Source: Rhizobium sp. N324
GTDB taxonomy: Bacteria > Pseudomonadota > Alphaproteobacteria > Rhizobiales > Rhizobiaceae
Assembly: GCF_001664485.1 (NCBI RefSeq)
Contig: NZ_CP013630.1
Coordinates: forward strand, 2,731,001-2,795,000
Direction of reading: 5' to 3'
DNA length: 64,000 nucleotides
Positions 44,283-54,434 of this stretch are shown piece by piece (the stretch's first letter is position 1; each line of letters begins with the position of its first letter). The position numbers were made by a program, and so were the translations under genes. The notes under the pieces are model-generated. The model was given only the letters and a program-made list of their open reading frames with translations. It searched no databases and was not told the origin of the DNA.

Positions 44283-45458
44283 TCAACCGTGTGGTTGTAC
44301 CGGCTCGGGCTGATCTGCAGTCGGAGCAGGATCGGCGGCAAGCGCCCTGGTAACCAGAAGCGCCGCGGCGAGAACGGGGACGACCGCCCAGTAGGAAAAA
44401 CGGATGCCGACGTGTTCGGCAACGAATCCGAGCAGTGGCGGCCCGGCGAAAAACACGAGAAACGTCGTCTGCCCGAGTGCTGCAACGCTGACCGGCGCGG
44501 GTCGATCCGTGCGTCGGGCCGCAGCCGAGATGACAAGCGGATAGACCGAGGAGCAGCCGACCCCCGTCAGGCCGAAGCCGGCGAGCGCGACAAAAGGGTG
44601 CGTTGCCGTCGCAACCATCACCACACCGATGGCCGTGATGCCAAGAAGAGTTATTGCCACCGGGCGCGGATTGAAGCGGTCGACGACGGGATCCATGCCG
44701 AGCCGTCCGATGGCGATCAGCAGGGAGAAGATGGTCACGCCGAGCCCGCCGACGAATGGTTCGACCGCAAAGACGTCCCGCATATAGATCGCCGACCAAT
44801 CGACGCTTGCGCCTTCGGCCAGAAGCGGAGCTGCGCCGACGAGGCAAAGGGGCAGCAGCCCGAGGGTAGGAAAGGCGACAAGCGGAGCATGTCCGGGGTG
44901 AGCGTCGCGCCGCTTGGGGGCATTCTCGATCCTGGAGAAGACAATCGACCCGGCAATCAAGACAATCATGAGGGTGATGAAGATATGCAGTTCGATGGAG
45001 ACGGCAGCCTGCCGCATGACGGCGGCAACAAGGGCGGTGAGGCAGAAGCCGAGGCTCCACATGCCGTGAGCGCGGCTCATGATGCGGTATCCGAGCAGCG
45101 CCTCATGGCGATCGGTTTCGATATTGGCGTTGATCTCGAATGCCCCGGTGAAAATACCGGCAATGAAGAACAACGGCACCGCCAGCGAAGCGGAAGGCAT
45201 CCAAGGGATCAGCGCCAAGAACAGCGAGGCGCCGAAGACAGTGACGAAGGCGGTTCTGCGCGCACCGAGCCTCTCGATCAACCTCGCCGAGAAGGTCAGC
45301 CCGCAGAGAACCCCTAAGGACAAGACGGCGAGCAAAAGGCCGAGTTCTCCTTCAGCAAGGCTGAATTTGCGTTGAAGGTCGGGCAGCCGCGAAAGAAAGG
45401 CACCGACGGAAAGGGCCACGGCAAATTGAATGAAGAAAATGCGATGATGCGGCTTCAT
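44283..45458 (-). CDS. MFS transporter (YbjJ-like)
   Basis: A 391-residue major-facilitator protein with about 12 helices. Typical features are FIQFAVALSVGAFLSRLPDLQ in the first helix, GVLCGLTFSARLIERLGARR (loop 2-3 motif) and the ALLGYRIMSRAHGMWSLG segment of the FucP/YbjJ branch. The substrate is unknown. It diverges from kup; a perfect 8-bp palindrome sits between them. Confidence 0.88.
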   Translation of the reverse strand: MKPHHRIFFIQFAVALSVGAFLSRLPDLQRKFSLAEGELGLLLAVLSLGVLCGLTFSARLIERLGARRTAFVTVFGASLFLALIPWMPSASLAVPLFFIAGIFTGAFEINANIETDRHEALLGYRIMSRAHGMWSLGFCLTALVAAVMRQAAVSIELHIFITLMIVLIAGSIVFSRIENAPKRRDAHPGHAPLVAFPTLGLLPLCLVGAAPLLAEGASVDWSAIYMRDVFAVEPFVGGLGVTIFSLLIAIGRLGMDPVVDRFNPRPVAITLLGITAIGVVMVATATHPFVALAGFGLTGVGCSSVYPLVISAAARRTDRPAPVSVAALGQTTFLVFFAGPPLLGFVAEHVGIRFSYWAVVPVLAAALLVTRALAADPAPTADQPEPVQPHG

Positions 45459-45577
45459 CTCGGGACTTGCTCCGATTGGTGGGATTGAAGCCCAGGCATC
45501 CGGGCGGCATAGCCGGACATTCTGACGAAATGGCGACTGGGCCCAAAATCGCCGGCTCCCGGTTATCTCCCACCGTT

Positions 45578-45596
45578 GCTGACAGTTCCTGTCAGC
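45578..45596. promoter_or_regulatory. Palindrome in the MFS/kup divergent region
   Basis: GCTGACAG-TTC-CTGTCAGC: perfect 8-bp arms with a 3-base spacer, 120 bp upstream of the MFS start and 209 bp upstream of kup. Suits a small dimeric repressor. Confidence 0.5.
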
Positions 45597-45804
45597 ATGT
45601 GGGCGCCGCCGGCCGGTTCATAAGCGTTGACGGCTCACCAGAAGCAGTCGCCGGTGCACCCGCTCTGTGATCCCACGCGGGGATACTGCCCTCCTTATCC
45701 CGCCTCCACCCCTCACAAAAAATTCGCATCCACATCAATTTACTTGCCGTTCTGCAATGCGGCATATGTTTGTGTTCATGGCCAGGTGGCATGAGTGGGG
45801 AATC

Positions 45805-47706
45805 ATGACGTCAACACATGCAGACAAGACGGGTGAAGCTGCCAGCCGAAAGGGCTTTGCCGGGCTGGTTGTCGGCGCGATCGGCGTCGTCTATGGCGAT
45901 ATCGGCACCAGCCCGCTCTATGCCCTTCGTGAGGCGCTGAGGCCCTTTGCCGCCGACGGCGTGCACGAGGCCGAGGTCATCGGGCTCATTTCGCTGATGG
46001 TCTGGACGCTGACGATCATTGTGACCTTCAAATATGTACTCTTCCTTCTCAGGGCGGACAATGACGGCGAAGGCGGCACGCTTTCGCTTCTCGCCCTCCT
46101 GATGAAAAAAATGGGGCGAAACGTACCCGTGCTCTTCTTCGCCGGCCTGATCGGAGCGGCTCTCTTCATCGGCGATGCGATGATCACGCCTGCCCTGTCG
46201 GTCATGTCGGCGCTCGAAGGCCTGAAGCTGGTCACCCCGGCCTTTGCGGACTATGTCCCGCTCGCCTCGGCGGCGATCATGATCGTTCTGTTTGGTGTCC
46301 AGTCGCGGGGAACGGCTGCCGTCTCGATGTTTTTCGGGCCGATCACGGTATTGTGGTTTCTGGCCATGGCGGCGGGCGGTCTGATCCATATCGGTGACGA
46401 CTGGACGATTCTGGAGGCGCTCAATCCGGTCAATGCATTCCTGTTCCTCACCCATGCCGGCACTATCGGCCTCATCGTGCTCGGCGCCGTCTTTCTGACC
46501 GTCACCGGCTGCGAAGCGCTCTATGCCGATCTCGGGCATTTCGGGCGCCGCCCGATCCAGACGGCATGGTTCGTGCTCGTCTTTCCGGCATTGCTCCTCA
46601 ACTATCTCGGACAAGGCGCGCTCGTTCTCGCCCATCCCGAAACGGCTGCCAACCCATTCTTTCTGATGTATCCTGATTGGGCCTTGCTGCCGGTGGTTCT
46701 GCTGGCGACGATGGCGACGATCATCGCCAGCCAGGCTGTCATAACAGGTGCGTTTTCGCTGGCCCGCTCGGCGGTTCACCTCGGCTTCCTGCCGCGGCTG
46801 CGGATCAAGTTCACGTCGGAGACCAACACCGGCCAGATCTATGTGCCGAGCGTCAATCTTCTCCTGCTGGTCGGCGTCTTGATGCTGATCTTTTCTTTCG
46901 GCGACTCCGAGTCGCTGGCGACGGCCTACGGCATCTCGGTGACCGGAACCATGGTCATCTCGACCATGCTGGTCTTCCAGTTCCTCCGCGCCGTCTGGGG
47001 CTACTCCCTCGTGCTCGCCGCTGCCCTGCTGCTGCCACTCTTCATCATCGAAGTCCTGTTCCTGGCGGCCAACCTCTTGAAGATCTACGATGGCGGCTGG
47101 GTTCCGGTCGCCCTTGCGCTGGCGATCATGATCCTGATGTGGACATGGACCCGCGGGCAGGCCTATTTGAAGAGACTGCGCGCCAACAATGAGATCCCGC
47201 TCGATTCCTTCATCAGATCGATCGAGCGAAAGTCAGACCATTCGCCGGTCACCGTTCCGGGAACGGCAGTCTTCCTGACCAGCGTCCCGGACCGGACGCC
47301 GAACGTTCTGCTCCACAATCTCAAGCACAACCACGTGCTCCACGAACAGAACGTCATCCTGACCGTCTGGACCGAAGACGAACCCTATGTCCCCGATAAC
47401 AGGCGCATCAAGATCAGCCAGCTCTCGCCGCGCTTCGTGCGCCTTGACCTCACCTTCGGATTCATGGACGACCCTGATGTCACCAGGGCGCTGGCGCTCT
47501 GCCGGGAGGGAGGCTTCAAGTTCGAGATCATGAAGACCTCCTTCTATCTCGGCCGCCGGAACCTCGTGAGGACGCCGAACACCGGCCTGCCCGGCTGGCA
47601 GGAGCGCATATTCATGGCATTGGAAGGCTTGGCGATCGATCCTTCCGATTACTTCAACCTGCCGTCAAACCGCGTCGTCGAACTCGGCGAACAGATTGCG
47701 ATTTAA
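45805..47706 (+). CDS. kup: Kup-family potassium uptake protein
   Basis: A 633-residue KUP/HAK/KT transporter: about 12 helices, then a C-terminal cytoplasmic domain (from about residue 460). The signature [18 protein letters not shown] is near the start, [17 protein letters not shown] follows, and [19 protein letters not shown] is the conserved sixth-helix region. It imports K+ with protons. The start is the ATG at 45805 (MTSTHADK) since it has ggggaat before it and gives the usual length; upstream in-frame ATGs would add 46 odd residues. Rhizobia have two or more kup copies. Confidence 0.94.
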   Translation: MTSTHADKTGEAASRKGFAGLVVGAIGVVYGDIGTSPLYALREALRPFAADGVHEAEVIGLISLMVWTLTIIVTFKYVLFLLRADNDGEGGTLSLLALLMKKMGRNVPVLFFAGLIGAALFIGDAMITPALSVMSALEGLKLVTPAFADYVPLASAAIMIVLFGVQSRGTAAVSMFFGPITVLWFLAMAAGGLIHIGDDWTILEALNPVNAFLFLTHAGTIGLIVLGAVFLTVTGCEALYADLGHFGRRPIQTAWFVLVFPALLLNYLGQGALVLAHPETAANPFFLMYPDWALLPVVLLATMATIIASQAVITGAFSLARSAVHLGFLPRLRIKFTSETNTGQIYVPSVNLLLLVGVLMLIFSFGDSESLATAYGISVTGTMVISTMLVFQFLRAVWGYSLVLAAALLLPLFIIEVLFLAANLLKIYDGGWVPVALALAIMILMWTWTRGQAYLKRLRANNEIPLDSFIRSIERKSDHSPVTVPGTAVFLTSVPDRTPNVLLHNLKHNHVLHEQNVILTVWTEDEPYVPDNRRIKISQLSPRFVRLDLTFGFMDDPDVTRALALCREGGFKFEIMKTSFYLGRRNLVRTPNTGLPGWQERIFMALEGLAIDPSDYFNLPSNRVVELGEQIAI

Positions 47707-47765
47707 TGCATGTCGCCGGGAAGTGTGCAGCGGTGCCCGGATAACGACATGGATAAAAACAACAG

Positions 47766-47809
47766 CTAAAGCGCGTCGCATGAATCAAGTTACACGCGAC
47801 ACGCTTTAG
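47766..47809. repeat. Rhizobial palindrome (CTAAAGCGCGTCGC family)
   Basis: CTAAAGCGCGTCGC (47766-47779) with GCGACACGCTTTAG (47796-47809), 13 of 14 pairs. It may also terminate kup and the converging CPA1 gene. Degenerate relatives with 'aaaacaa...gtcgcatgaatcaa' occur at about 36550-36600 and 37950-37985. Confidence 0.7.
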
Positions 47810-47887
47810 AACGGGATGCCGAAGACGGAAAATTGCGGTGGCCGGACAGACACGCGTCGCCAGCGCCGCGGCGTGAGACACTGAACG

Positions 47888-49468
47888 TCAGGCCTTGGCC
47901 GAGATCGCGCTCAACTCCTCGAGATCGAGATCGCGTTCCAACTCGTCCAACGTTTCGTCATCGATGTCGCCGGCCCGGTGGAGACGAATGAGTTCCCGGC
48001 GCCCGGTCGCGACCGCTTCGAGAACGACGTCGAAGTGAGCTTGCAGCAACGGCACGTAGTGCTCGGTTCTCTCGGCATAGTCGACGATCGCCGTCGCCCT
48101 GCGCTGATAGCGCTCCAGCAATTGCGGGTGGATGAGCTTTCCTTCTGCGTCATAGGCCAGGTTTTGCACGATCCCGAACTGCACCTGTGCCATGGCGGCC
48201 TCGGCCTGGCTCATGGTGAGACGCGCTCTTTCCGTCTCCGGCGCCAGCCGCGCCCAGGCAATCACCCGCCCCAATGTCGTGCCCTGCACAAGCACGGTTC
48301 CAAGAATGACCGCAAAGGACGTGGCGAGGATGAAGTCACGGCCCGGGAACCCCTCTGGCAGGCTGAGCGCCAGGGCGAGCGTGACCACGCCGCGCACGCC
48401 TGCCCAGCTCAGGACGGTCGCACCGCCAGCTCCGAGCGGCCGGGTCCGTGTCAACCCCAGAGCCGCGCAGACGCGGATGATGAGATCGGAGGCGAAGATC
48501 CAGGCAAAACGCGCGACCACGAGCGTCATGAGGATTGCCAGCATCGGCAGTCCCATGGTCGCGATTACGGTGGTCAAACCGCCGCCGCGTTCGACGACAT
48601 CCCGCAGCGACAGCCCGATCAATGTGAAGACCGCCGCTTCCATCAGGAAGATCATCACCGTCCAGAACGATGTGCCGCGCATGCGCGTCGCCGCTGAAAA
48701 GACCGTGTGCTGATGCCAGGAAGCGATCAGGCCCGTGCTGACGGTGGCGATGACACCGGAGACATGCAGCAGTTCGCCCAACAGATAGGAAATCCAGCCG
48801 AGCAGCACGGTGGCCGCAATAATGAGATAATCGTCGCCGAGATGGCGGATGAGTTTGACCCAGGCCAATCCGACCGCGATGCCGACGACGGCGCCGCCGA
48901 GCGCCAGCACGAAGAAACTGCCGACCGCCTCCCCCGCGCTGAAGGCGCCCGTTGCGGCGGCCGCAACGGCAAAACGGAAGAGCACCAGGCCGCTCGCATC
49001 GTTGAGCAGGCTCTCGCCTTCCAGCAGAATCTGCAACCGCCTTGGCAGTCGTACGCGCTCCAGCACGGCGCGCGCCGAAACCGCATCCGGCGGCGCAACG
49101 ATCGCACCCAATGCCGCGCAGGCGCCCCAGGGAAGTGACGGAAAGATAAGGTGGGCGACAACGGCCACGACGACGCAGGTGAAGAATACCGCGCCGACGG
49201 CGAGCGAAGCGATGCCGATCATATGCCGCCGCAGCCGCGACAGCGCGATCGACCAGGCGCCGTCCATCAACAGCGGCGGCAGGAAGATAACCAGCACCAG
49301 CTCGGGATCGACCGATATCGCCGGCAGCCCCGGCACGAACGCCAGCAAGGCACCACCGGTCAGCAGCGCGACGGACGGTGGCAGTCCGAGCCTATGGGCG
49401 GCATATTGCAAGGCGATGATCGCGAGAAACATCGCGATAACGAGCTCGAATAAGTGAGTTGGTTCCAT
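47888..49468 (-). CDS. CPA1-family Na+/H+ antiporter
   Basis: A 526-residue membrane antiporter. Twelve or so helices, with LGAIVAPPDAVSARAVLERV (NhaP-type ion-binding Asp) and LLEGESLLNDASGLVLFRFAV. The cytoplasmic tail (from about residue 410) has an amphipathic coil (RYQRRATAIVDYAERTEHY) and an acidic C-terminus. It exchanges Na+, K+ or Li+ for protons. The ATG at 49468 is preceded by ggcagggcgc. Confidence 0.92.
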   Translation of the reverse strand: MEPTHLFELVIAMFLAIIALQYAAHRLGLPPSVALLTGGALLAFVPGLPAISVDPELVLVIFLPPLLMDGAWSIALSRLRRHMIGIASLAVGAVFFTCVVVAVVAHLIFPSLPWGACAALGAIVAPPDAVSARAVLERVRLPRRLQILLEGESLLNDASGLVLFRFAVAAAATGAFSAGEAVGSFFVLALGGAVVGIAVGLAWVKLIRHLGDDYLIIAATVLLGWISYLLGELLHVSGVIATVSTGLIASWHQHTVFSAATRMRGTSFWTVMIFLMEAAVFTLIGLSLRDVVERGGGLTTVIATMGLPMLAILMTLVVARFAWIFASDLIIRVCAALGLTRTRPLGAGGATVLSWAGVRGVVTLALALSLPEGFPGRDFILATSFAVILGTVLVQGTTLGRVIAWARLAPETERARLTMSQAEAAMAQVQFGIVQNLAYDAEGKLIHPQLLERYQRRATAIVDYAERTEHYVPLLQAHFDVVLEAVATGRRELIRLHRAGDIDDETLDELERDLDLEELSAISAKA

Positions 49469-49685
49469 GCGCCCTGCCCCGGCTCAGCAACGAATGTCGG
49501 ATGGCTGCCGCAAAGAATTACAGCGACCTTACGCATCTGAAAAGACATGACGCGCTGTAAAGGCTGCCTACCGTAAATGGGGAGTTGGAGACTTTGGCTC
49601 TCTCTGCCTTCAATCATTGCCTGGATTTAATTGGAGTTTGCTGCGCATCCTCTTTACACGCAGTGCCTTCGAGAAAGGAAGACCC

Positions 49686-50462
49686 ATGCAAAGGCGAACC
49701 TTGGTGCTTGGAGGTGCGACCATCGTCGCTTCGACCGTGGCTGCGGTGGCGATCTGGCCAAGGCGGCATAGCACGGTTGCCGCCAGGACATTCGATTGGA
49801 AGGGAACGGATTTCCTGAGCGGCGGCACAAAATCGGTCGCATCGGAAAAGCTGCCTGCGCCGCTCTTCCGCAGCCGTCCGAATTGCACCGTGACATCAGC
49901 CCAGACCCTTGGCCCATGCCATGTCAACAATATTCCTGCCCGTCAGGATGTCTCGGAAGGGAAGGCCGGACTGCCGTTGCGGCTGGCCGTCCGCATCGTC
50001 CATGCCGCCGATTGCCGGCCGGTCGAGAGCGCCGATATCGAAATCTGGCATACCGATCATCGCGGCATCTATTCCGGCCGCGAGGCAGCCGAGATGTGTA
50101 CGCTCGGTGACGCCGAGGCAGTCGGCAGCCTCGCCTTTCGCGGGCGCCAGCTGACGGATGCGGAGGGGCAGGCAAGCTTCCTGACGGCCTATCCCGGATG
50201 GTACAAAGGCCGCACGCCGCATGTTCACTGCCGCATCCTGGTCGAAGGCAAGGAGCTTCTCGTCAGCCAGATCTATTTCGACGATACGCTGAGCGACATC
50301 ATCTATGGCGAGCATCCGGACTATCTCGGACGCCCTCCCCGCGATACCCGCAATGAAGCGGACGGCATCATCCCGGAAGACGCCGCCGATCACATATTCG
50401 ACTTCGAGAAGCTCGACGGCGGCGTACTTTCCGCCACCATCACGATCGGCCTTTCTGCCTGA
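49686..50462 (+). CDS. Exported intradiol ring-cleavage dioxygenase-like protein
   Basis: A 258-residue protein related to protocatechuate 3,4-dioxygenase subunits. The N-terminus MQRRTLVLGGATIVASTVAAV is a signal/anchor with twin Arg (RR). The catalytic ligands are visible: Tyr in RGIYSGRE and GWYKGRTPHVHCRI (Tyr plus two His), which bind Fe(III). The family cleaves catechols between the hydroxyls. The substrate of this exported branch is unknown. Start ATG at 49686; it has 'gaaaggaag' before it. Confidence 0.85.
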   Translation: MQRRTLVLGGATIVASTVAAVAIWPRRHSTVAARTFDWKGTDFLSGGTKSVASEKLPAPLFRSRPNCTVTSAQTLGPCHVNNIPARQDVSEGKAGLPLRLAVRIVHAADCRPVESADIEIWHTDHRGIYSGREAAEMCTLGDAEAVGSLAFRGRQLTDAEGQASFLTAYPGWYKGRTPHVHCRILVEGKELLVSQIYFDDTLSDIIYGEHPDYLGRPPRDTRNEADGIIPEDAADHIFDFEKLDGGVLSATITIGLSA

Positions 50463-50576
50463 GCGGAACGCGCTTCCGGGCGACATGCATTAATCCTGCA
50501 TCCGGCATGAAACCAGATGCAGCGTTCCTGCGTACTAACTCTCGACAGCGGAATACAGGCAGCGAGGGTTGACGGC

Positions 50577-50858
50577 ATGGTCAGGAAAGTAGGCGCAGCG
50601 CACATCCCCCGACAAATCGCCGAACAGGGGTTGGCCAGGCTGATGATGAGGCTGCCCGCAACGCGGGCAACGATCAGAGCCACCGCGACGCGCCAACCCC
50701 ATCTCTACGAACTCTGCGGAGCCTATGGCGAGGCCTGCGCGGTTCTTGATCGCATGCGCAAGGATCTGTCGGCCGACCCGGCGATCGTCACCGAATACGA
50801 GATCATCTGCGCGGAAATCGAAATCGACGTCACCCGGATTCTGCTCGAGGGCCGATGA
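50577..50858 (+). CDS. Conserved hypothetical protein
   Basis: A 93-residue helical protein. It contains RQPHLYELCGAYGEACAVLDRMRKDLSADPAIVTEYEIICAEIEIDV read as helices. No known domain. It may begin at the ATG 50577 (MVRKVGA) or at 50643 (MMRLPATRA); neither has a clear ribosome site. The downstream neighbour converges on it. Confidence 0.55.
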   Translation: MVRKVGAAHIPRQIAEQGLARLMMRLPATRATIRATATRQPHLYELCGAYGEACAVLDRMRKDLSADPAIVTEYEIICAEIEIDVTRILLEGR

Positions 50859-50876
50859 GCTTGCCGGATATCCCTG

Positions 50877-52367
50877 TCAGATCAGCACGCCATCCACATC
50901 GATGGAGATGCTCAGCGTATCCGTATCGAAATGATGCGCAGCCCCATCGGAGATCTTATAGTGGAACGTCTCGCTCACGTCTCCGCTAACTCCGGCAAGC
51001 TTCGCCGCATCGAGCGTGTAGCTATAGTCGCCGTGATCGTCGACATGAATGCTGCCGTATTGGCCGGTCAGCGTCAGACCGTTCTTGCCGACGACTTCGC
51101 CCTCGAAGCGGCGAAGCAGCAGGATCCCATTGGCCGAACTGTCGTTTTCCAAGAGATTGCCATGATGGGCGCCATCCGTGTCGGCTGAGATTTTCAAGCT
51201 GTCATGGGCTGCGACAATTATCGGGGCCACGCCCACATGCGTTGTATCGCCGGCAACGTGACTATCAAGGCTGACAAACAGGGCGTCAGCCTCCTCGAGC
51301 GTCGTGTTGTTGCTGACGGGAAAGGTGTTCGCGGCGATAATGGCCGGCGATATGCTGTAGGGCGTGACATCGCTGGCAATGACATTGTCGTGGAAAGCTC
51401 CGGATGCAGGCCTGTCGACCTTCAGCGCCGCTTGCGACAGGTCGTCGAAAACGTTGTTGTGGACATCGATATCTTCGCGAACGTAACTGGTGGTGCCGGC
51501 GGAACTGACCACCACGCCCCATACGCCGTCATGGATGTAATTGCCTGAGATATCATAGTCCCTGGTGTCGCCCTGGTCGCCGAGGCCGACGGCGTAGGAC
51601 CAGCTGTAGCCGCCATATCCCGATATGTCGTTGTCGTGGATGGCGATATTCGTGCCCGCCTGAGCTGCCACCCCGAAGCCGCCGCCAACCAGTGTGTTGT
51701 CCTCGATCACGGCATTCACAGGCCGGACGAGCGCCAGCACGCCCTTCGGGCTAATGGCGCCCGTCTGGTCGAGATAATTGCCGCTGATCAGGATGTTGCT
51801 GCTGTCGTTCATCTGCACGGCATCTGCCGTGGTGCCGTGGGCATTGGTAACGGTGTTGTTGAGAAGAGTGACGCCATTGATCTTCTCGATCCACACGCCG
51901 TCGCCGTTCACGTCGTTGATCGTGCTGTTTTCGATGGTGATATTCGAGCCTGTTCGGAAGGTGACGGAACCGGACTTGCCGGCCAAGCCGGTGTGATCGA
52001 CCTCGACATTGCGCACCGTCCAGTTCGAGACATAGCCGCCATAAATGGCTGCACCGCCGGTATCCGAGATCTTGATGTTCTCGATGACGATGTTCGACGC
52101 ATAAAGGCTATGAATGCCGTCACCGGGGCTATGGATGACCGGCGCATCGCCGATCCCGTAGCTGCCGATGGTGATCGGGGCGCTGGCGGTGCCGGAATAT
52201 TTCAGGTCGAGCTGGTCGTTATAAACGCTTCCCGCGGCGAGCAGCACGCTATCGCCGGGCTGCAGCTTCAAATTTTCCACCGCCCAGAAGGATGCAAAAG
52301 GCGCATCCTCGCTCGTGCCGCTATTGTTGTTGGCGCCTGTCGCCGAGTTCACATAATAGACTGTCAT
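50877..52367 (-). CDS. Right-handed beta-helix protein with C-terminal VCBS-like domain (copy A)
   Basis: A 496-residue protein starting MTVYYVNSATG. It carries a parallel beta-helix of the pectate-lyase/polysaccharide-lyase type (about residues 30-350; ladders such as IVIENIKISDTGGAAIYGG and NILISGNYLDQ) and a C-terminal VCBS/cadherin-like domain (HHGNLLENDSS, LTLTGQYGSIHVDDHGDYSYTLD). There is no signal peptide, like the rhizobial PlyA/PlyB/Rap proteins exported by the PrsDE type I system. Likely a secreted glycanase or matrix-binding protein. The neighbour at 52699-54189 is a close paralogue. Confidence 0.87.
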   Translation of the reverse strand: MTVYYVNSATGANNNSGTSEDAPFASFWAVENLKLQPGDSVLLAAGSVYNDQLDLKYSGTASAPITIGSYGIGDAPVIHSPGDGIHSLYASNIVIENIKISDTGGAAIYGGYVSNWTVRNVEVDHTGLAGKSGSVTFRTGSNITIENSTINDVNGDGVWIEKINGVTLLNNTVTNAHGTTADAVQMNDSSNILISGNYLDQTGAISPKGVLALVRPVNAVIEDNTLVGGGFGVAAQAGTNIAIHDNDISGYGGYSWSYAVGLGDQGDTRDYDISGNYIHDGVWGVVVSSAGTTSYVREDIDVHNNVFDDLSQAALKVDRPASGAFHDNVIASDVTPYSISPAIIAANTFPVSNNTTLEEADALFVSLDSHVAGDTTHVGVAPIIVAAHDSLKISADTDGAHHGNLLENDSSANGILLLRRFEGEVVGKNGLTLTGQYGSIHVDDHGDYSYTLDAAKLAGVSGDVSETFHYKISDGAAHHFDTDTLSISIDVDGVLI

Positions 52368-52629
52368 ATCGCCATATGCTCGCATTGTCGCGCAGCTGTG
52401 TGGGGATCAGCTGCAATGAGTGGATCGGATGCGGTCGGGGCGAAAGGCCATAGGACAATCTTCGATTGTCACGACGGCGGTAGACAGGCCGTGGCCTGCA
52501 ATGCTCCCGAGAAGCCTGGCGGTGGCTGCATCCACGACAATACAACTTAAGGAAAAATAGTCTACAAAATAACGACTGAGAGGTGAATGAAACGGTAACG
52601 ACCGTTTTGTAAGTAACGTAAGGGAATGG

Positions 52630-52679
52630 CCGCCCTCGCCCTTCAACGCCCCTTACGGGGCGCTTCGGGATGAGGGCGG
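52630..52679. repeat. Dispersed palindromic repeat between the two beta-helix genes
   Basis: CCGCCCTC...CGCCCC-TTAC-GGGGCG...GAGGGCGG forms a strong stem-loop. A member of the family also seen at 37870 and 62360-62745. It could terminate copy B transcription. Confidence 0.8.
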
Positions 52680-52698
52680 AGAGAAGCCATCCCCTATC

Positions 52699-54189
52699 CT
52701 AGCTCAACAAGCCATCCATATGGATGAAGACGGTCAGCGTATCCGCGTCGCTGTGATGCGAGGTTCCATCGTCGATACCGTACTTGAAAGACTCGCTCAC
52801 ATGTCCGCTATGGTCGTCGGGCAGCTTCGTTTCGTCGAGAGTGTAGGCATAGTTGCCCTCCCGGTCCACGTGCATGGAACCGTAGTCCCCGGTCAGCGTC
52901 AGGCCGTGTTTGCCGACGGCTTCGTCGCTGAAGCGGCGAAGCACCAGGGTGTCGTTGTCGGAGCTGTCGTTTTCCAGAAGGTTGCCGCGATGGGCCTCAC
53001 CCGTATCGGTGAAGATCTTCAGATTGTCATGGACGGCGACGACCGCCGGGTCGGCAGCCGCCTCCGTCGTAGCGGCAGCCTTGGTCTCGGTGCTTGCAAG
53101 CGCCGTGTCGACATTTGCGACCGTGTGGTTGTTACTGACGGAAAATGTGTGCGCGTCGACGATGGCAGGCGATATGCTGGTGGCCTTGACGCCGCTCTCG
53201 ACGGTATTGTTGTAGAAGGAGCCGGATGCCGGCCTGTCGACCTTCAGCGCCGACTGGGTGAGATCGTCGAAGACATTGTCGTGGACCTTGATGCCAGTGA
53301 GACTATAGCTGGAGCCGGTGGCGCCGCTGACGGCCACGCCCCAGGCGCCATCGTGGATATGGTTGCCCGAGATGTCGTAATCCCGCGCACTGCCCTGATC
53401 GCCGAGGCCGACGGCGAAGGACCAGCTGTAACCGTGATATCCCGATATGTCGTTGCCGTGGATGGCAACGTTCTTCCCTCCAGGCGCACTGATGCCAAAG
53501 CCCCCGCCGGTCAGGACACTGTCCGCGACCACGGCATCGGTGGCCCGCACCAGCGCGATCCCCCCCTTCGGACTGACGGCATGCGTCTGGTCGAGATGAT
53601 TGCCCTTGATCAGAATATTGCTGCTGTCGTTGACCTGCATCGCATCGGCCGTCGAGCCATTGGCGCTGGTGACGGTATTGTTGAGAAGTTTGACGCCGCT
53701 GACCTTTTCGATCCAGAAGCCGTCGCCTTTGACATCGGAGATCTTGCTGTCTTCGACCGTGACGTTCTTGCTGCTCCTGAAGGTGACAGCACCTGCGTTT
53801 TCCGACATTCCCGACTTGGCGATCTCGACATTGCGGACCGTCCAGTTGGTGACATCGCCGCCATAGATGGCCGCACCGCCGGTGTTCGATATCTTCAGGT
53901 TCTCGATGACGATGTTCGAGGCATAAAGGCTGTGAATGCCGTCGCCCCCGCTATGGATGACGGGGGTGGCCCCCGTCCCGTAACTGCCGATCTTGATCGG
54001 CGCGCTCTCGGTGCCGGAATATTTGATATCGAATTGCTCGTTGAAGACGCTGCCCTTGGCGAGCAGCACGCTGTCGCCCGGTTTCAACGTCAAGGATTCC
54101 ACTTTGGACAAAGTCGAAAAAGCCGAGTTCTGGCCCGTTCCGCTGTTGCGGTCGGAGCCAGTCGCTGAGTTCACATAGTAGATTGTCAT
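52699..54189 (-). CDS. Right-handed beta-helix protein with C-terminal VCBS-like domain (copy B)
   Basis: A 496-residue paralogue of the neighbouring gene, same direction, about 65-70% identical by eye from MTIYYVNSATGSD to the end. The same layout: no signal peptide, a beta-helix in the first 350 residues, then a Thr/Ala-rich linker (about residues 360-380) that differs from copy A, then LENDSS and a VCBS-like tail ending HMDGLLS. The start is set by alignment with copy A; the upstream 'gcgatATG' is shared. Probably a tandem duplicate with a diverged substrate or partner. Confidence 0.87.
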   Translation of the reverse strand: MTIYYVNSATGSDRNSGTGQNSAFSTLSKVESLTLKPGDSVLLAKGSVFNEQFDIKYSGTESAPIKIGSYGTGATPVIHSGGDGIHSLYASNIVIENLKISNTGGAAIYGGDVTNWTVRNVEIAKSGMSENAGAVTFRSSKNVTVEDSKISDVKGDGFWIEKVSGVKLLNNTVTSANGSTADAMQVNDSSNILIKGNHLDQTHAVSPKGGIALVRATDAVVADSVLTGGGFGISAPGGKNVAIHGNDISGYHGYSWSFAVGLGDQGSARDYDISGNHIHDGAWGVAVSGATGSSYSLTGIKVHDNVFDDLTQSALKVDRPASGSFYNNTVESGVKATSISPAIVDAHTFSVSNNHTVANVDTALASTETKAAATTEAAADPAVVAVHDNLKIFTDTGEAHRGNLLENDSSDNDTLVLRRFSDEAVGKHGLTLTGDYGSMHVDREGNYAYTLDETKLPDDHSGHVSESFKYGIDDGTSHHSDADTLTVFIHMDGLLS

Positions 54190-54434
54190 ATCGCCATGTT
54201 GCCCTGTTCATCGGATCGCTATGTCGCCGCCCGACCGGCCGGAATCGGCTGATCGGAAACGCGGCGCGGGCAAACGTCCACGGCAAAAAGGCGAGAAGAT
54301 GTTGTCAATGGGGCAGCGGCGAAGTTCGAGAATCTTATTCCCAGGCAATGGCGCGAGCTCCGATCATTCGCGAGAAAGCTGCAACCCTGCCTCATAAACT
54401 GGCGACCCGAGGGCGAATAAATCGCGGTTGTACG
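54190..54434. other. Intergenic region upstream of the beta-helix pair
   Basis: 245 bp before copy B, which should hold its promoter; no conserved site was recognised. The stretch is less GC-rich around 54290-54450. Confidence 0.35.

Noticed and set aside
52720..54168. 482-codon plus-strand frame across the copy B beta-helix gene
   Set aside because: Antisense shadow; the minus strand has a clear domain layout shared with copy A.
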